Position numbers and translations under genes: made by a program. Shown piece by piece: positions 27,091 through 39,713 of a stretch of DNA of 64,000 nt. A model generated the notes under the pieces. That model ran no database searches. It saw only the letters and a program-made list of their open reading frames with translations, and was not told where the DNA came from. Numbering within the stretch: the first letter of the stretch is position 1; each line of letters begins with the position of its first letter. The stretch is from Mesopusillimonas faecipullorum (GTDB lineage: Bacteria; Pseudomonadota; Gammaproteobacteria; Burkholderiales; Burkholderiaceae_B): assembly GCF_020539505.1 (NCBI RefSeq), contig NZ_JACDXW010000005.1, positions 186,001 to 250,000 of the forward strand, read 5' to 3'.

Positions 27091-27765
27091 CTATGAGCCC
27101 GTCTCGTCAATTTCGTCGTCCACCCGATCCTGTGGAGCAGGGACTCGATCGAAATACTTTTTGAGCGCCCAACCAACTTCGTATGTTTGCAGCCACTCAT
27201 GGTAATAAGTGAACTGCACCCACTTCCCGCTTTCTGCTAAAGGCTGCACCATCTCGCGCGGGTACAGCGCCCCTTGGACTGGTGACCCATGCTCTGGCGA
27301 TCTTCGTACGGTAGCCACGCGGTCCCGAACTACGAAGCGCTGCCGCTCCCGTTTTTCTTCCTGGAGAAGCGCTTTTTCCACCTTTTCAGTCAAGGACTCC
27401 AGTTGCTTGAGCATCCGGTCGTTGAGCTGCCTTTGTTGGTCGAGCTGGTAGAGCACCTGTTGGTCGGTCTGTCTCTGTTTCTCCAGCCTCTCCGTGACTT
27501 CCTGCTGCCACTGTGAAGTCGCCCAGCCCTGATAGAGAGCCCACACAGCCATCAGAACGGTGAGCAAGTTCAGCAGGAACTGTCCACGCGAAATACCGGC
27601 ATTGCGAGCAACATGGGCGTCTTCCTGTTCTCTTTTAACATCGAGGGCCCCAAACGCGCAGGTAAACGCTAAACAAGAAAATACGGGGCGAAAATAGCCT
27701 CGCCCTGTGTATAGCGTTTTTTCTTCGGAATCCTTGGAGTTGCTCCCAACAAGCAAGGCGAGCAA
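27091..27765 (-). CDS. Membrane-anchored coiled-coil protein with SH3b domain
   Basis: One transmembrane segment (FLLNLLTVLMAVWALYQGW), a long Gln/Glu/Lys-rich coiled coil (WQQEVTERLEKQRQTDQQVLYQLDQQ and on to EEKRERQR), then a bacterial SH3 domain: RVATVRRSPEHGSPVQGALY with GKWVQFTYYHEW and VGWALKKYFDRV. The frame is open up to an ATG at 28002, but its first 80 codons are Ser-rich and antisense to a better gene at 27797. I therefore place the start at a TTG at 27765; this is uncertain. SH3b domains usually bind peptidoglycan or act as protein adaptors. It is unrelated in sequence to the defence genes beside it. Confidence 0.6.
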   Translation of the reverse strand: MLALLVGSNSKDSEEKTLYTGRGYFRPVFSCLAFTCAFGALDVKREQEDAHVARNAGISRGQFLLNLLTVLMAVWALYQGWATSQWQQEVTERLEKQRQTDQQVLYQLDQQRQLNDRMLKQLESLTEKVEKALLQEEKRERQRFVVRDRVATVRRSPEHGSPVQGALYPREMVQPLAESGKWVQFTYYHEWLQTYEVGWALKKYFDRVPAPQDRVDDEIDETGS

Positions 27766-27796
27766 AATATGATGAGCTGTCCCGATGGAGGCAAAG

Positions 27797-28012
27797 ATGC
27801 GTACGAGAGATGATGCAGAAAAGCAGGAGAGGTCAAGTTCAGCCGTTGGTATGGACGACGCCGAGCTCGAAAAAGCCCTTGCGAAGGTAAGACTGGAGTG
27901 GGAGGCGAGGTTGGCGTGGTTGAAAGCACCTGATGCAGAACAGCGCTTGGACGAGCTGTGGGAGAGACTCTCAAGGCACGACTGCGTGGTTATTGCGGGC
28001 AAAGATTTTTAG
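27797..28012 (+). CDS. Small charged hypothetical protein
   Basis: A 71-residue hydrophilic, probably all-helical protein (RTRDDAEKQE, then DDAELEKALAKVRLEWEARL, and ERLSRHDCVVIAGKDF at the end). A strong GGAGG lies 5 bp before the ATG at 27797. I do not recognise a family. It is divergent from the SH3b membrane gene and lies upstream of the structured non-coding stretch. Confidence 0.5.
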   Translation: MRTRDDAEKQERSSSAVGMDDAELEKALAKVRLEWEARLAWLKAPDAEQRLDELWERLSRHDCVVIAGKDF

Positions 28013-28149
28013 GTCTTTGCGATCTCACCATGAAAACCTATCAATTAAACAAAATGATAGATAAAATCAATGACCATAGACCAACTTTTTTGTGATGGTC
28101 TCGCTATACATACAAGCAACGCATCGTGTGCATAGCTCGTGGCTTACAT

Positions 28150-28756
28150 GAGCGGTATTAAAGCTGGGCTCGTTGACCGCAAAGCGAGAGCCCTTCAACA
28201 ACTTTACTACCGGGCCCAACGCTGTACACCGCATTGCCGCAGGGGCGGTCGGCCTAAATAACGACAGCGCTTCTGGGACAACCTGGTACTGTGGGATAAG
28301 CTTGAGACACCAGGCAGGGCGGCGAAGCTAGCACCCTGAAGCTGCAAGGCTGGCGGGCGACTCCGGCTCCATACCGCGGCAACGCGTAGACCGAGTTTGA
28401 AGGCTTTCTCGAACCTTCCTTTTTTGGAAGCTTGGGAAGGCTGGGCTCTTCCTCACCACCCGCGGGCTCAACTCTGGAGGAACCCAAAAGGGAAGAGCCT
28501 AAGGCAAGAACGAGCATCTTCGATTATTAGCCAGTGATGTACGAGTTGTTTCCGTACAAATTAACGCTACACAGGTATTGGGGGAGGCTCACCGAAGGTG
28601 AGGGGGCAAAGCCCCAACCTAAAATCGGAAATGCTAGCAAGCGGAACACTCGTGGACACGCAGCGAGTCATGTAGAGCTAATGAGCGGTCGTAACGTGGC
28701 TTCAAGGCTGGCGCGGCAAGGCAAAATTGGGAAGCGTTGGACCTGTTCCAGACGGT
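28150..28756 (+). ncRNA. Candidate large structured RNA (unassigned)
   Basis: No convincing ORF lies between 28013 and 28756, yet the sequence is dense in complementary segments. Helices seen: 28167-28173/28186-28194; CGCTGT 28220-28225 with 28264-28269 enclosing ACCGC/GCGGT 28228-28232/28245-28249; CCTGGT 28282-28287/28309-28314; CGCG-GCAA-CGCG 28375-28386 (a GNRA tetraloop on the plus strand); a 9-bp helix 28444-28452/28491-28499; TGTACG 28538-28543/28553-28558; CTCACC-GAA-GGTGAG 28588-28602 next to GGGGC-AAA-GCCCC 28603-28615, both enclosed by AGG..TTGGGG with CCCCAACCT. I could not match it to tmRNA, RNase P, rRNA or group II domain V. Strand and ends are uncertain; it could be a decayed intron or the 3' UTR of the convergent operon. 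Confidence 0.4.
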
Positions 28757-31615
28757 TCACTCCCGCTCAAACTCCGCCGCGCTGAACTTCAGTACGTTGC
28801 AGTTCTCCTTGACCGTGCGCTGCACCGTTTCGCTGAAGCCGTCTTTAGCGCGGGCGGTGATCTCGATTGAGATGGCCACGTCGACCCCCAGCTGTAGGGT
28901 GAAGTTTTCCACCACCTCGTCGATCAGTGTCGCAAACCGGCTTTTCGCACTCACTGGGTCAATAGAAACGGTCCCATAGAAATGGGTCATGGGCTCCGGA
29001 GCTGCGTTGCTCCCGGTCGTACCGTCGTCACCACCCTTGCTGTGAATTACTGCGCTAGTCGTTGATTGACTTCCAGCGTCAGCGGGAAGGCTGTCCGTAG
29101 CGCCTGCTGCGTTCCCTCCATTCTGGATGGCGTCTGCCTGTCTTTTGAACTCTTCCTGCTTACGCACGTAGGTCAGTGCAGCTTCACGCTCAATGAGGAC
29201 GGATGATTCGTCCAGCGGCACGATAGCCCCTTGACCGAAGCAGAAACCCAGATAGCGATCATCTTCCTTGGCTGAAGCGAAGCCGAAGTAGTCTTCAGTT
29301 TCAACGCCTCGGGAGATTACATCACGGAAAACCTCAGCATTCACCAGCCTAGGCAGATACAGGTAATGGCAGCAGTCCTGCCAGACTTTCAGGGCAGATA
29401 CCTCCGCATCCCGATTCTTGAAGTACCAGTCCGCCAGAATTTTGCGCAGGTGCACGGGAGACCACTCGTAGACCACCCACTCCTCTTCACGCAGCTTCTG
29501 CTCGATGGTCTCAACCAGGTTTGGTGCAGCGGGAGAGATGGATACGGCTTCCCAGCTGAGCTGAGGGCGCCCTTTGACGAAGTCCTCTACAGGGACGAGC
29601 AACCACTTCCAGGTTTCCCGGATGAGCTGCGTGAGGGATTGTTCTGCAATATCACGGTTGCGCTGGGACTGCTTCAGGTGTGACAGGTCGTGGTTGAGCG
29701 TTCCGCTCTCGATGTCTGACGCAATGGAGCGCCAGGCAAGGTATACACGGGCCTGGTCTTTAAGGCGACTCACTACATCAAAGTCAGGCGCCAGATAGAT
29801 CAGACGGTTCTGCTTCTGGCGGGGCTGTTCTCCGCGGAAACGAAGGATCTTCTCCGCCTCGCCAAAAGCTTGGTTGGTTTCCGTCCTGCTGTAGCCCGCA
29901 TTGGCAGGGAGCACCACCAGACGTGGGCCGGCTGCAAAATCATCAGGAATATCGCCCGACACTTGAAACACGTGAACGCCACCAAACTGGTGGTTTCGGC
30001 CAAAGGCGCGGGTCACACGGTCTTTCAGCAAAGGGAGCAGTTCTTCGCGTTCATCAATGTTCTGCTTGCGGCTTTCCATTTCGCGGCGCAGGTTGGGCTT
30101 GGTATCTAGCCAGTAGCGGTCTTGCTCTGAGTACAGGTAGTGCAGCTGGTCGCGCAGGCGTTTAAGCACGTCCTCGAACACGCCAATTGCCTGCCCTGGT
30201 TGAACTGTACCCAGCAAAATGCGCTCGACCTGGATGCCGCGTATCAACTGCCCTTGGTGCGACGCCGCGCTACCCAGGAAGATGGCACGGGCGGCACGCC
30301 GGGCGGCCTGTACGCCTCCGAAAAGCGTGCTCTGACCGTCGATGGCCGCCGGCACTGATCGGGGGCCATCAATTTCCTTTTCAATGACTGGCTCCCAGCC
30401 TTGAGGTAGGTAGTGGATAGACTTATTGCGAACATTGGAGTCTTCCAACGGCAGAGACCCCGGCATGATCATGGCATCGCGGTTCTCGGAATTCCAAAGC
30501 CGGTGGATCACGATGGCCAGATACTGAAGCACGCCGCGAGTGCGCTGGAATTTATCCAGCGTCGACCAGTCCTCATAGAGTCTGTCGAAGACTTCGGGGT
30601 GTATTGGGTAAGACGCGCACAGCCGCTCGTGGTAGTCATGCGACTGAGTCTCCACCGGGAATTTTGCGGCGTTCTGCCGGTAGAAATCGGAAAACTGCCG
30701 GCAGGTGGATTCCACCTGTGACACATCGCTCAGGCTCTCGAACAGGCGCCGGCGCACAATTTCAAAGGCCTCGCTGGCCCCGACCGGCTTCCAGACAGAC
30801 TCTACGCGGGCGAAGTATTTTTCCAAGGATTGCAGCGCCCGCTGGCCCATGGTGCCGCCGATTTCCAACTCGGATTCCGGCAGCGAAGCCAGCAGGATAG
30901 CGTTAGGTACGGCCTTCAACGCTTCGGTGAGACCCTGGACAAAGCTGATGTTGCTATCGAAGGTGCCACCCTTGTACTGCTTGCCCAACTCCAACTGACG
31001 GATATACGCCACCAGCTCGTCGATTAGGATCACGCAGGGGGCCGCGCGCGTAAGAAGCTCTTTCAGCACCTCTTTACCCGGCGAGGTGCCGTCGGCATCG
31101 CTGTCTGCCACCAGGGCGTAACCTTCTTCGCCCAGCAGCTGCCACGCCATTTCCCCCCAGAGTGTATTTACAGTGACATTGCCATGCGTAACAGCGTGAC
31201 TGGGCGATTGCTGGATACCATCCAGAACCGCAATGCGTGCGCGTGGCAACTCATGGATGCCGGCAGCGTCCAGAATGGGCGGCACATCCCTGAGATTTAC
31301 CGTACCCGCCGTGTTGGTGGCTAGGTGGTAGACCGCCAGCATGGTGTGGGTCTTGCCACCACCAAACGCAGTTTGCAGTTGGATAACCGGGTCTCCGCCC
31401 TGGCCCGCCAGGCGTTGGGCCACCGACATCAGCAAGAGGCGCATGCCCTCGGTGATGAAGGTGCGCGCAAAGAATTTTTCCGCATCCTGATACTCTTCAG
31501 GCGCGGTTCCTTTCGCCACCTGGGTGATGTCAGCGGCGAATTCTGATTGCTTGAACGAACCTTCAAGCACGTCTTTATGCGGGCGGGCGATCTCACGCCA
31601 GGGTTTCAGGCTCAT
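28757..31615 (-). CDS. DUF499 AAA+-type ATPase (BrxC/PglY-like of BREX type 3)
   Basis: A 952-residue DUF499 protein, last gene of the defence operon. The Walker A loop is AFGGGKTHT (83-91), a hallmark of this family, preceded by the conserved [23 protein letters not shown] Walker-B-like [13 protein letters not shown] segment follows near 195-208. Later regions have an [24 protein letters not shown] element and a C-terminal Ser/Gly-rich linker with a final small domain. In BREX type 3 the equivalent ATPase accompanies the DUF1156 methylase. It starts 10 bp after the methylase stop with AAGGAA as ribosome site. Likely role: an ATP-driven switch or scaffold of the complex. Confidence 0.88.
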   Translation of the reverse strand: MSLKPWREIARPHKDVLEGSFKQSEFAADITQVAKGTAPEEYQDAEKFFARTFITEGMRLLLMSVAQRLAGQGGDPVIQLQTAFGGGKTHTMLAVYHLATNTAGTVNLRDVPPILDAAGIHELPRARIAVLDGIQQSPSHAVTHGNVTVNTLWGEMAWQLLGEEGYALVADSDADGTSPGKEVLKELLTRAAPCVILIDELVAYIRQLELGKQYKGGTFDSNISFVQGLTEALKAVPNAILLASLPESELEIGGTMGQRALQSLEKYFARVESVWKPVGASEAFEIVRRRLFESLSDVSQVESTCRQFSDFYRQNAAKFPVETQSHDYHERLCASYPIHPEVFDRLYEDWSTLDKFQRTRGVLQYLAIVIHRLWNSENRDAMIMPGSLPLEDSNVRNKSIHYLPQGWEPVIEKEIDGPRSVPAAIDGQSTLFGGVQAARRAARAIFLGSAASHQGQLIRGIQVERILLGTVQPGQAIGVFEDVLKRLRDQLHYLYSEQDRYWLDTKPNLRREMESRKQNIDEREELLPLLKDRVTRAFGRNHQFGGVHVFQVSGDIPDDFAAGPRLVVLPANAGYSRTETNQAFGEAEKILRFRGEQPRQKQNRLIYLAPDFDVVSRLKDQARVYLAWRSIASDIESGTLNHDLSHLKQSQRNRDIAEQSLTQLIRETWKWLLVPVEDFVKGRPQLSWEAVSISPAAPNLVETIEQKLREEEWVVYEWSPVHLRKILADWYFKNRDAEVSALKVWQDCCHYLYLPRLVNAEVFRDVISRGVETEDYFGFASAKEDDRYLGFCFGQGAIVPLDESSVLIEREAALTYVRKQEEFKRQADAIQNGGNAAGATDSLPADAGSQSTTSAVIHSKGGDDGTTGSNAAPEPMTHFYGTVSIDPVSAKSRFATLIDEVVENFTLQLGVDVAISIEITARAKDGFSETVQRTVKENCNVLKFSAAEFERE

Positions 31616-31625
31616 GATGAATTCC

Positions 31626-34576
31626 TTAAAAGCTCAGTTGCTCGCCCGTATGGCCGACTTGGTGGGATGCTGCAACAATCGCGTGCCAGGAAGCAATCAG
31701 CTCGTTATAAGCACGGGCGTCATCCGCCCATTTGTTGCGTTCGCACAGGGTATACAGGTGGTAAGCCAACTGCCGGATGGCTTCGCCTTTTTCTGGCATC
31801 TTGGCCAGAAGCTCGCCTGCGGCCGATTCGCCCTGATTGCTCAGGCGGCGGATCATCTGGTGGCAGGCTTCCCAGATATTGGTGTGTGTGTCACGTGCAG
31901 GGTCCCAGTCGGATTCATATTCCTTCCAACGCAGCAGGCGGACCTTGCCTGCGCCGGATTCCAGCACACCCGATGTTTTGACACGGTCAACATTGGTGCC
32001 CTTGGCGCGCGACAGAGTGTCAGCTTCACCAAACTGCCCGGCCGCCCAGCCGTGCTGCTCAAACCAGCTTGAGCAGAACTGGGTTTCGGAATCGAAGCTG
32101 CCGGAATCCGGGCTGAGGTATTCGGTGATGGCGCGGTTAATCAGAATCAGCGCATCATGCACGCTCATGCGCGAGCCATCCTGGTTAAGCACAGCTTCGT
32201 ATTGGGAATAGATCGCCATGCCAGGGCCGATGGCAGCCTGGGCAAGGTCGACCGGAGCAATGGGAGACTGGCCGCTTTCGCCACCTATCATGGTTTCCAG
32301 AGCTTCCGGCATTTCTTCGCGGAGTTGTCGCTGGAAATCGCGGCGAGAGATGGATTCTGCCGTGGACTCGCGCTTGCGGCAGACGAGTACGATGCTGGAA
32401 GCAAGGGCGTTGGTGCCAGAACCGATCATGCGGTTGCTCAATTCAGTACGCATGGGCCAGGTGCCGGTAAGTGCAAACCCTGCGCGCAGCACGGCTTCCA
32501 AGAAGGTCTCCCAGCCGGTGCTATGAGTGCCAGCCCCCTCTTTCGTGTCGCTTTGTTTGAAGGCGTAATAGATGGTCACGGGGAAGGCCGGGTGCGCTTG
32601 CTGTGCAAGGTTACTCATGGCGGCGGTCATGCCGTCCATGAAAAAGGTTTCGGCCTTTTCCTTGCCGCCGTGGCGGTAGGGTGTGGCGACCAGCTCTTCG
32701 GCTTTGGGGACGGCCAGGGTGGCGTAGAGGCCCGGGAAGATCGGACGCAGGCTACGACGCAGCCATACGTAGAAGAAATCTGAGAGGTCTGCGTAGCCGA
32801 TGTTGTCGTAGTATGGGGGATCGGTAGAAATGAGTTTGTCCGCGCTGATTGTCTGAGTTTGCGCATCAGACTGGACTCCAGCACCTCCTGCCTTACTAGG
32901 CATCAGTTGAAGTGCCTTGTAAGCCCACTCTATTCCGCTGCTAACGTTTCCTGCCGAATCGGAAAAAGGGTTGGTCTCTGCATAATCCCAGGTCATTGGA
33001 ATGGCTTGCCGACCGAAAGTATTTCGAATTAGCTCTTTACTTGAATGCCATGTGCAAATTGATGACCAGTAATCTGACGCTTTGTCCGTTGAAAACGCCA
33101 AATACACCCCCACCGCTTCCGCATACGCCGTTGCGCCCTCCCCTCCTGCATCCAAACCCCTGCCATCGTCAGGCATGCCTGCGGCGATGGCATCGGCACG
33201 GATACGGGTGATAGCCTCGGGCACCAGATCGGAGAATGTGGTCAGTGCGACGAGTTGACGGTCAGTGAACAGATCGCTGAATTTAGTCAATCCGTAGAGC
33301 GGGGTGAACATGGAACGCTTATCCGGCGGAATATCAACATCAGGTCTCCATTCGGCTTCGGCCTCCTTCGCAATGACCTCGTGCTCACGCATCGGAGCAA
33401 GATAAAGTCTCGCTCGCCCCCCTTCTGCCACAATAGCCATCAACTTAGCGCCCATGCGTCCCGCTATACCTTCAGCCTTGATATAGGCGGGCTCAATGGG
33501 CACACCAGACATCAAACACCGAAAATTAGCCCCTCGCGCCAGCTTGGTTCCATTCTTCGCCTCCGCCGGCGGCGTACCGGTCTTTACCTCAAAACGGTAA
33601 CTATCGCCTTCCACCACCGGCTGCACCCAAGCTTCCTTGCCCGCTTTGCTACTTAGAATGAAGGTGCTGACCAGCGGCACATCCACATGGCTGAACGCCG
33701 GGTTGGGGCTTTTTACGGTGCGCGCCCATAGCCAGGCAATGACAGTCAGTTCCTGTCCCGCCTCCATGCCTGCCAGACCGGCATTTTTATAACCGCCCAA
33801 GTCTGCCGCACCGCTCGGGCCGACATTATCGGCCAGAATTTCAGCAGTGACTTCCACCTTGGGGTAAAGATGTCCAATACGTTCGAGTGCCTGTTCACGC
33901 ATCCAGGCACCATAGCGGCGTACATCTTCTGCCAGCCCGCGCGCACCGCTCCAGTCATCAAACACCCGTTTATTGGCCTTTTTGGTACCGCGCTCGGTTT
34001 CGACCTCTGGCCCGACCGGCGCCCGGCCCGCAAAACGCGGGGGGATTTCGATCATGGCCTTGTTAATAGTGACTGCCACCGGGTTTAGATCACTGGCATA
34101 GCTTTCCAGGCCCAGGCGCTGGGCTTCCAGCGGCAGCGCGCCCCCACCGGCAAACGGGTCGTGGAAGGCAGGCAGTTGATCCGGGTTGAACAACTCCGCA
34201 GCACCCGGGTGGTTGCGGTTAAGGTGGCAGGTTTCACGCCAGCTTTTGGCAATCGCAGCGCGGGCGCGGGCAAGCACTTCCTCGTTATTGGTGTTTTCCC
34301 ACTTGACCAGATCGCGCAGGATATCGAAGAGTTCTTCACGTTCGGCATCTGCCTGCGCCCGGGTCTTGCCGGCGTAGTAGCCACGCTCGCCGCCGGGGTC
34401 ATTCACCATCTGTGCAAAGATCACCGCCCGCGCCGCAGCCAGAGGCCGGCGCGCCCACCAGAGATGCAGGGTGCTGGGGTGGCCGTGGCGGATGGATTTC
34501 TCGCGCGCTGCGGCAGCGTTGATATCATCCAGCGGCAGGGCCACTTCTATGAGCTTCTTGGGGGTTTTGATCGCTG

Positions 34577-34580
<4 letters not shown>
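31626..34580 (-). CDS. DUF1156 DNA adenine methyltransferase (PglXI-like)
   Basis: A 984-residue methyltransferase. The DUF1156 N-terminus reads [20 protein letters not shown], then [17 protein letters not shown]. The SAM-binding motif DPFAGGG is at 141-147 and the catalytic motif [10 protein letters not shown] at 587-594. This family (COG1743) contains the methylase of BREX type 3. It is expected to modify host DNA and so mark self. The start overlaps the helicase stop by 4 bp (34577-34580). The target sequence cannot be inferred; adenine-N6 is the family expectation. Confidence 0.9.
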
Positions 34581-38115
<3,535 letters not shown>

Positions 38116-38119
<4 letters not shown>

Positions 38120-39060
38120 TCAGCCTCTTCCCCACTCGTGATGACTTCTGCGCGTTGTTGAGTGATTCCCATAGTGGATTCCGGGCGGAAGCCCGGTGCA
38201 ATGGCCAGGTTTTCGACTCCGTAGAGGGTGGGCAGATTGCTCAGCCATAAGTGAAACTCGGCACCCTGCAAGGAATGATCTGCCGTGCAGCCTACATTCC
38301 AGCGACGCAACACATAGCCGGCGACCGCCGCCCGCACCTGCGCCTTCAGCAGGCCGCTAGTCATTCCATATTCAAAGGCGATCGTCTCAGGATGAGCAAG
38401 ACTGGGGTGAGGAACGAGATGCAGTTCAACGACCCGGTTCCACTGGATATCGGCCTCTTTACTTTCAGGGGCTGCTACTGCCGACGCTGGGCTGTGACTG
38501 GCCTCGACAATACGATTGATGACGAAATCAGCAAAATGACCACGCTTGCGGTCGTAAGTGCGCACATGCCAGCGCAAGCCATTGTCGACCAGGGCGAAAG
38601 GGATAATCTCGCGTTCACCTAAGCCATTACTCAAGGAGCGGTAGCTGATGTTCAGCACCCGCCTTCGGTAAATGGCTCGACTGACTGCTGCAAGGATGTC
38701 TAGCTGCGGCAGGTTCAGCTGCGTGGGAAGTTCTGCGGCGAGCATCGCATGGTGGATGCCCACGAAATCGTCGCCTAGCCCCCTGCATAACGCTGTCAGC
38801 ACCTGTTCTGCCGAATGAGCGAACACAGGTTGGAAGGCCTCCGTGGCAACGTACACCTTGCCACGCGCGTCGTATTCGAGGTTGGTCGCCCTGAGCTCTT
38901 TGTACAGCGCTAGATCGCGGGTTGAGGCAGCTGCCTTGATACCGAAGCGTTGGACGAGATCGGGCCTAGACACCGTCCCGAGGAAGCGAAGACGTAAGTC
39001 GATATGGAACAGGCGCTCCCTTTGCGCCTGAGTGAGGTCTTCCAGCAGAGAGCTAGACAT
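38116..39060 (-). CDS. WYL-domain transcriptional regulator (BrxR/CapW-like)
   Basis: A 314-residue regulator and first gene of the operon. The N-terminal winged helix ([35 protein letters not shown]) is followed by a WYL sensor domain ([49 protein letters not shown]) and a C-terminal dimerisation extension. Proteins of this kind, such as BrxR, repress defence operons and respond to nucleic-acid ligands. A perfect palindrome 82 bp upstream of the start (39142-39158) is the likely operator. Confidence 0.87.
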
Positions 39061-39141
39061 GAAGTTACCAATTGAAATGATGAGGCAAATCTAGCACACT
39101 ACACCGAACATCACCATAACTCCTTCTTCGTATTAGCGACC

Positions 39142-39158
39142 GTGATCAAAATGATCAC
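39142..39158. promoter_or_regulatory. Palindromic operator candidate for the WYL regulator
   Basis: GTGATCA-AAA-TGATCAC, a perfect 7-bp inverted repeat, lies in the AT-rich region upstream of the WYL gene and is the most symmetric element in that gap. Position fits autorepression of the whole four-gene operon. Confidence 0.55.
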
Positions 39159-39249
39159 CAAAATTGCATGCCGTAGTTCCGATCATCAAGCTCTGGCTGC
39201 CACCAGTTGGCACGCTCCGACCAAATAGAAAGTAAAAAAAGGGACTTGG

Positions 39250-39713
39250 ATGGATGGATGCGAACTTATCAGAAAGTTGAATTCAGGGGGGAAGACGGCT
39301 TTCGCGCAACACTTCGACGTCTTTCCAGCCTACGCGAATAGCAGCTTAACAAGGGTGCAGGTGATTGAGGAGCTGGTTCAACGTCGAGTGAGTAATGAGG
39401 CCGGCGCCAACAGACGAGTGGGGAACGCGAAGTCCATTTTTGATGGCCAACATAGAAGCGGATGCCCTCGTTTTGATAACGACGTCTAAACGGCTGCCTG
39501 TTGCGGTGAAGGAGGCTGCTCGAAGGAATCAAGGCTTGGAAGCGTCCTGCTTGTCACGTGCGGTGAATTCCGAAAGGTCTGGCCCTCGCCCGCCTGCCCG
39601 AGATGATGAAACAATTGGAAGAACTCTCGGGACGTCCTATTATTGCGTGCAACCCGGCTGCGCAGACCCCGGTTGCCCGCAAAAGAGACAGCCATAAGGA
39701 AGGCACAAAGTGA
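39250..39713 (+). pseudogene. Frameshifted small gene upstream of the OLD nuclease
   Basis: Three protein-like pieces lie in successive frames. The first starts at ATG 39250 with AGGGA upstream (LIRKLNSGGKTAFAQHFDVF, then RVSNEAGANRRVGNAKSIF). The second, from about 39440, reads NIEADALVLITTSKRLPVAV. The third, 39570-39713, reads LARLPEMMKQLEELSGRPII and its TGA overlaps the GTG start of the OLD gene. Joined, they would make a single protein of roughly 150 residues translationally coupled to OLD. I do not recognise the family. Either two frame shifts have broken it, or these are sequence errors, or the third piece (ATG 39603) is a separate 36-residue coupled ORF. Confidence 0.4.

Noticed and set aside
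28030-28095. Tiny ORF MKTYQLNKMIDKI... after the small island gene
   Set aside because: Only 21 codons, with no ribosome site that I can support.
28013-28756. Known large RNA (tmRNA, RNase P RNA, group II intron domain V)
   Set aside because: None of the conserved core sequences of these RNAs could be found on either strand; kept as an unassigned structured candidate.
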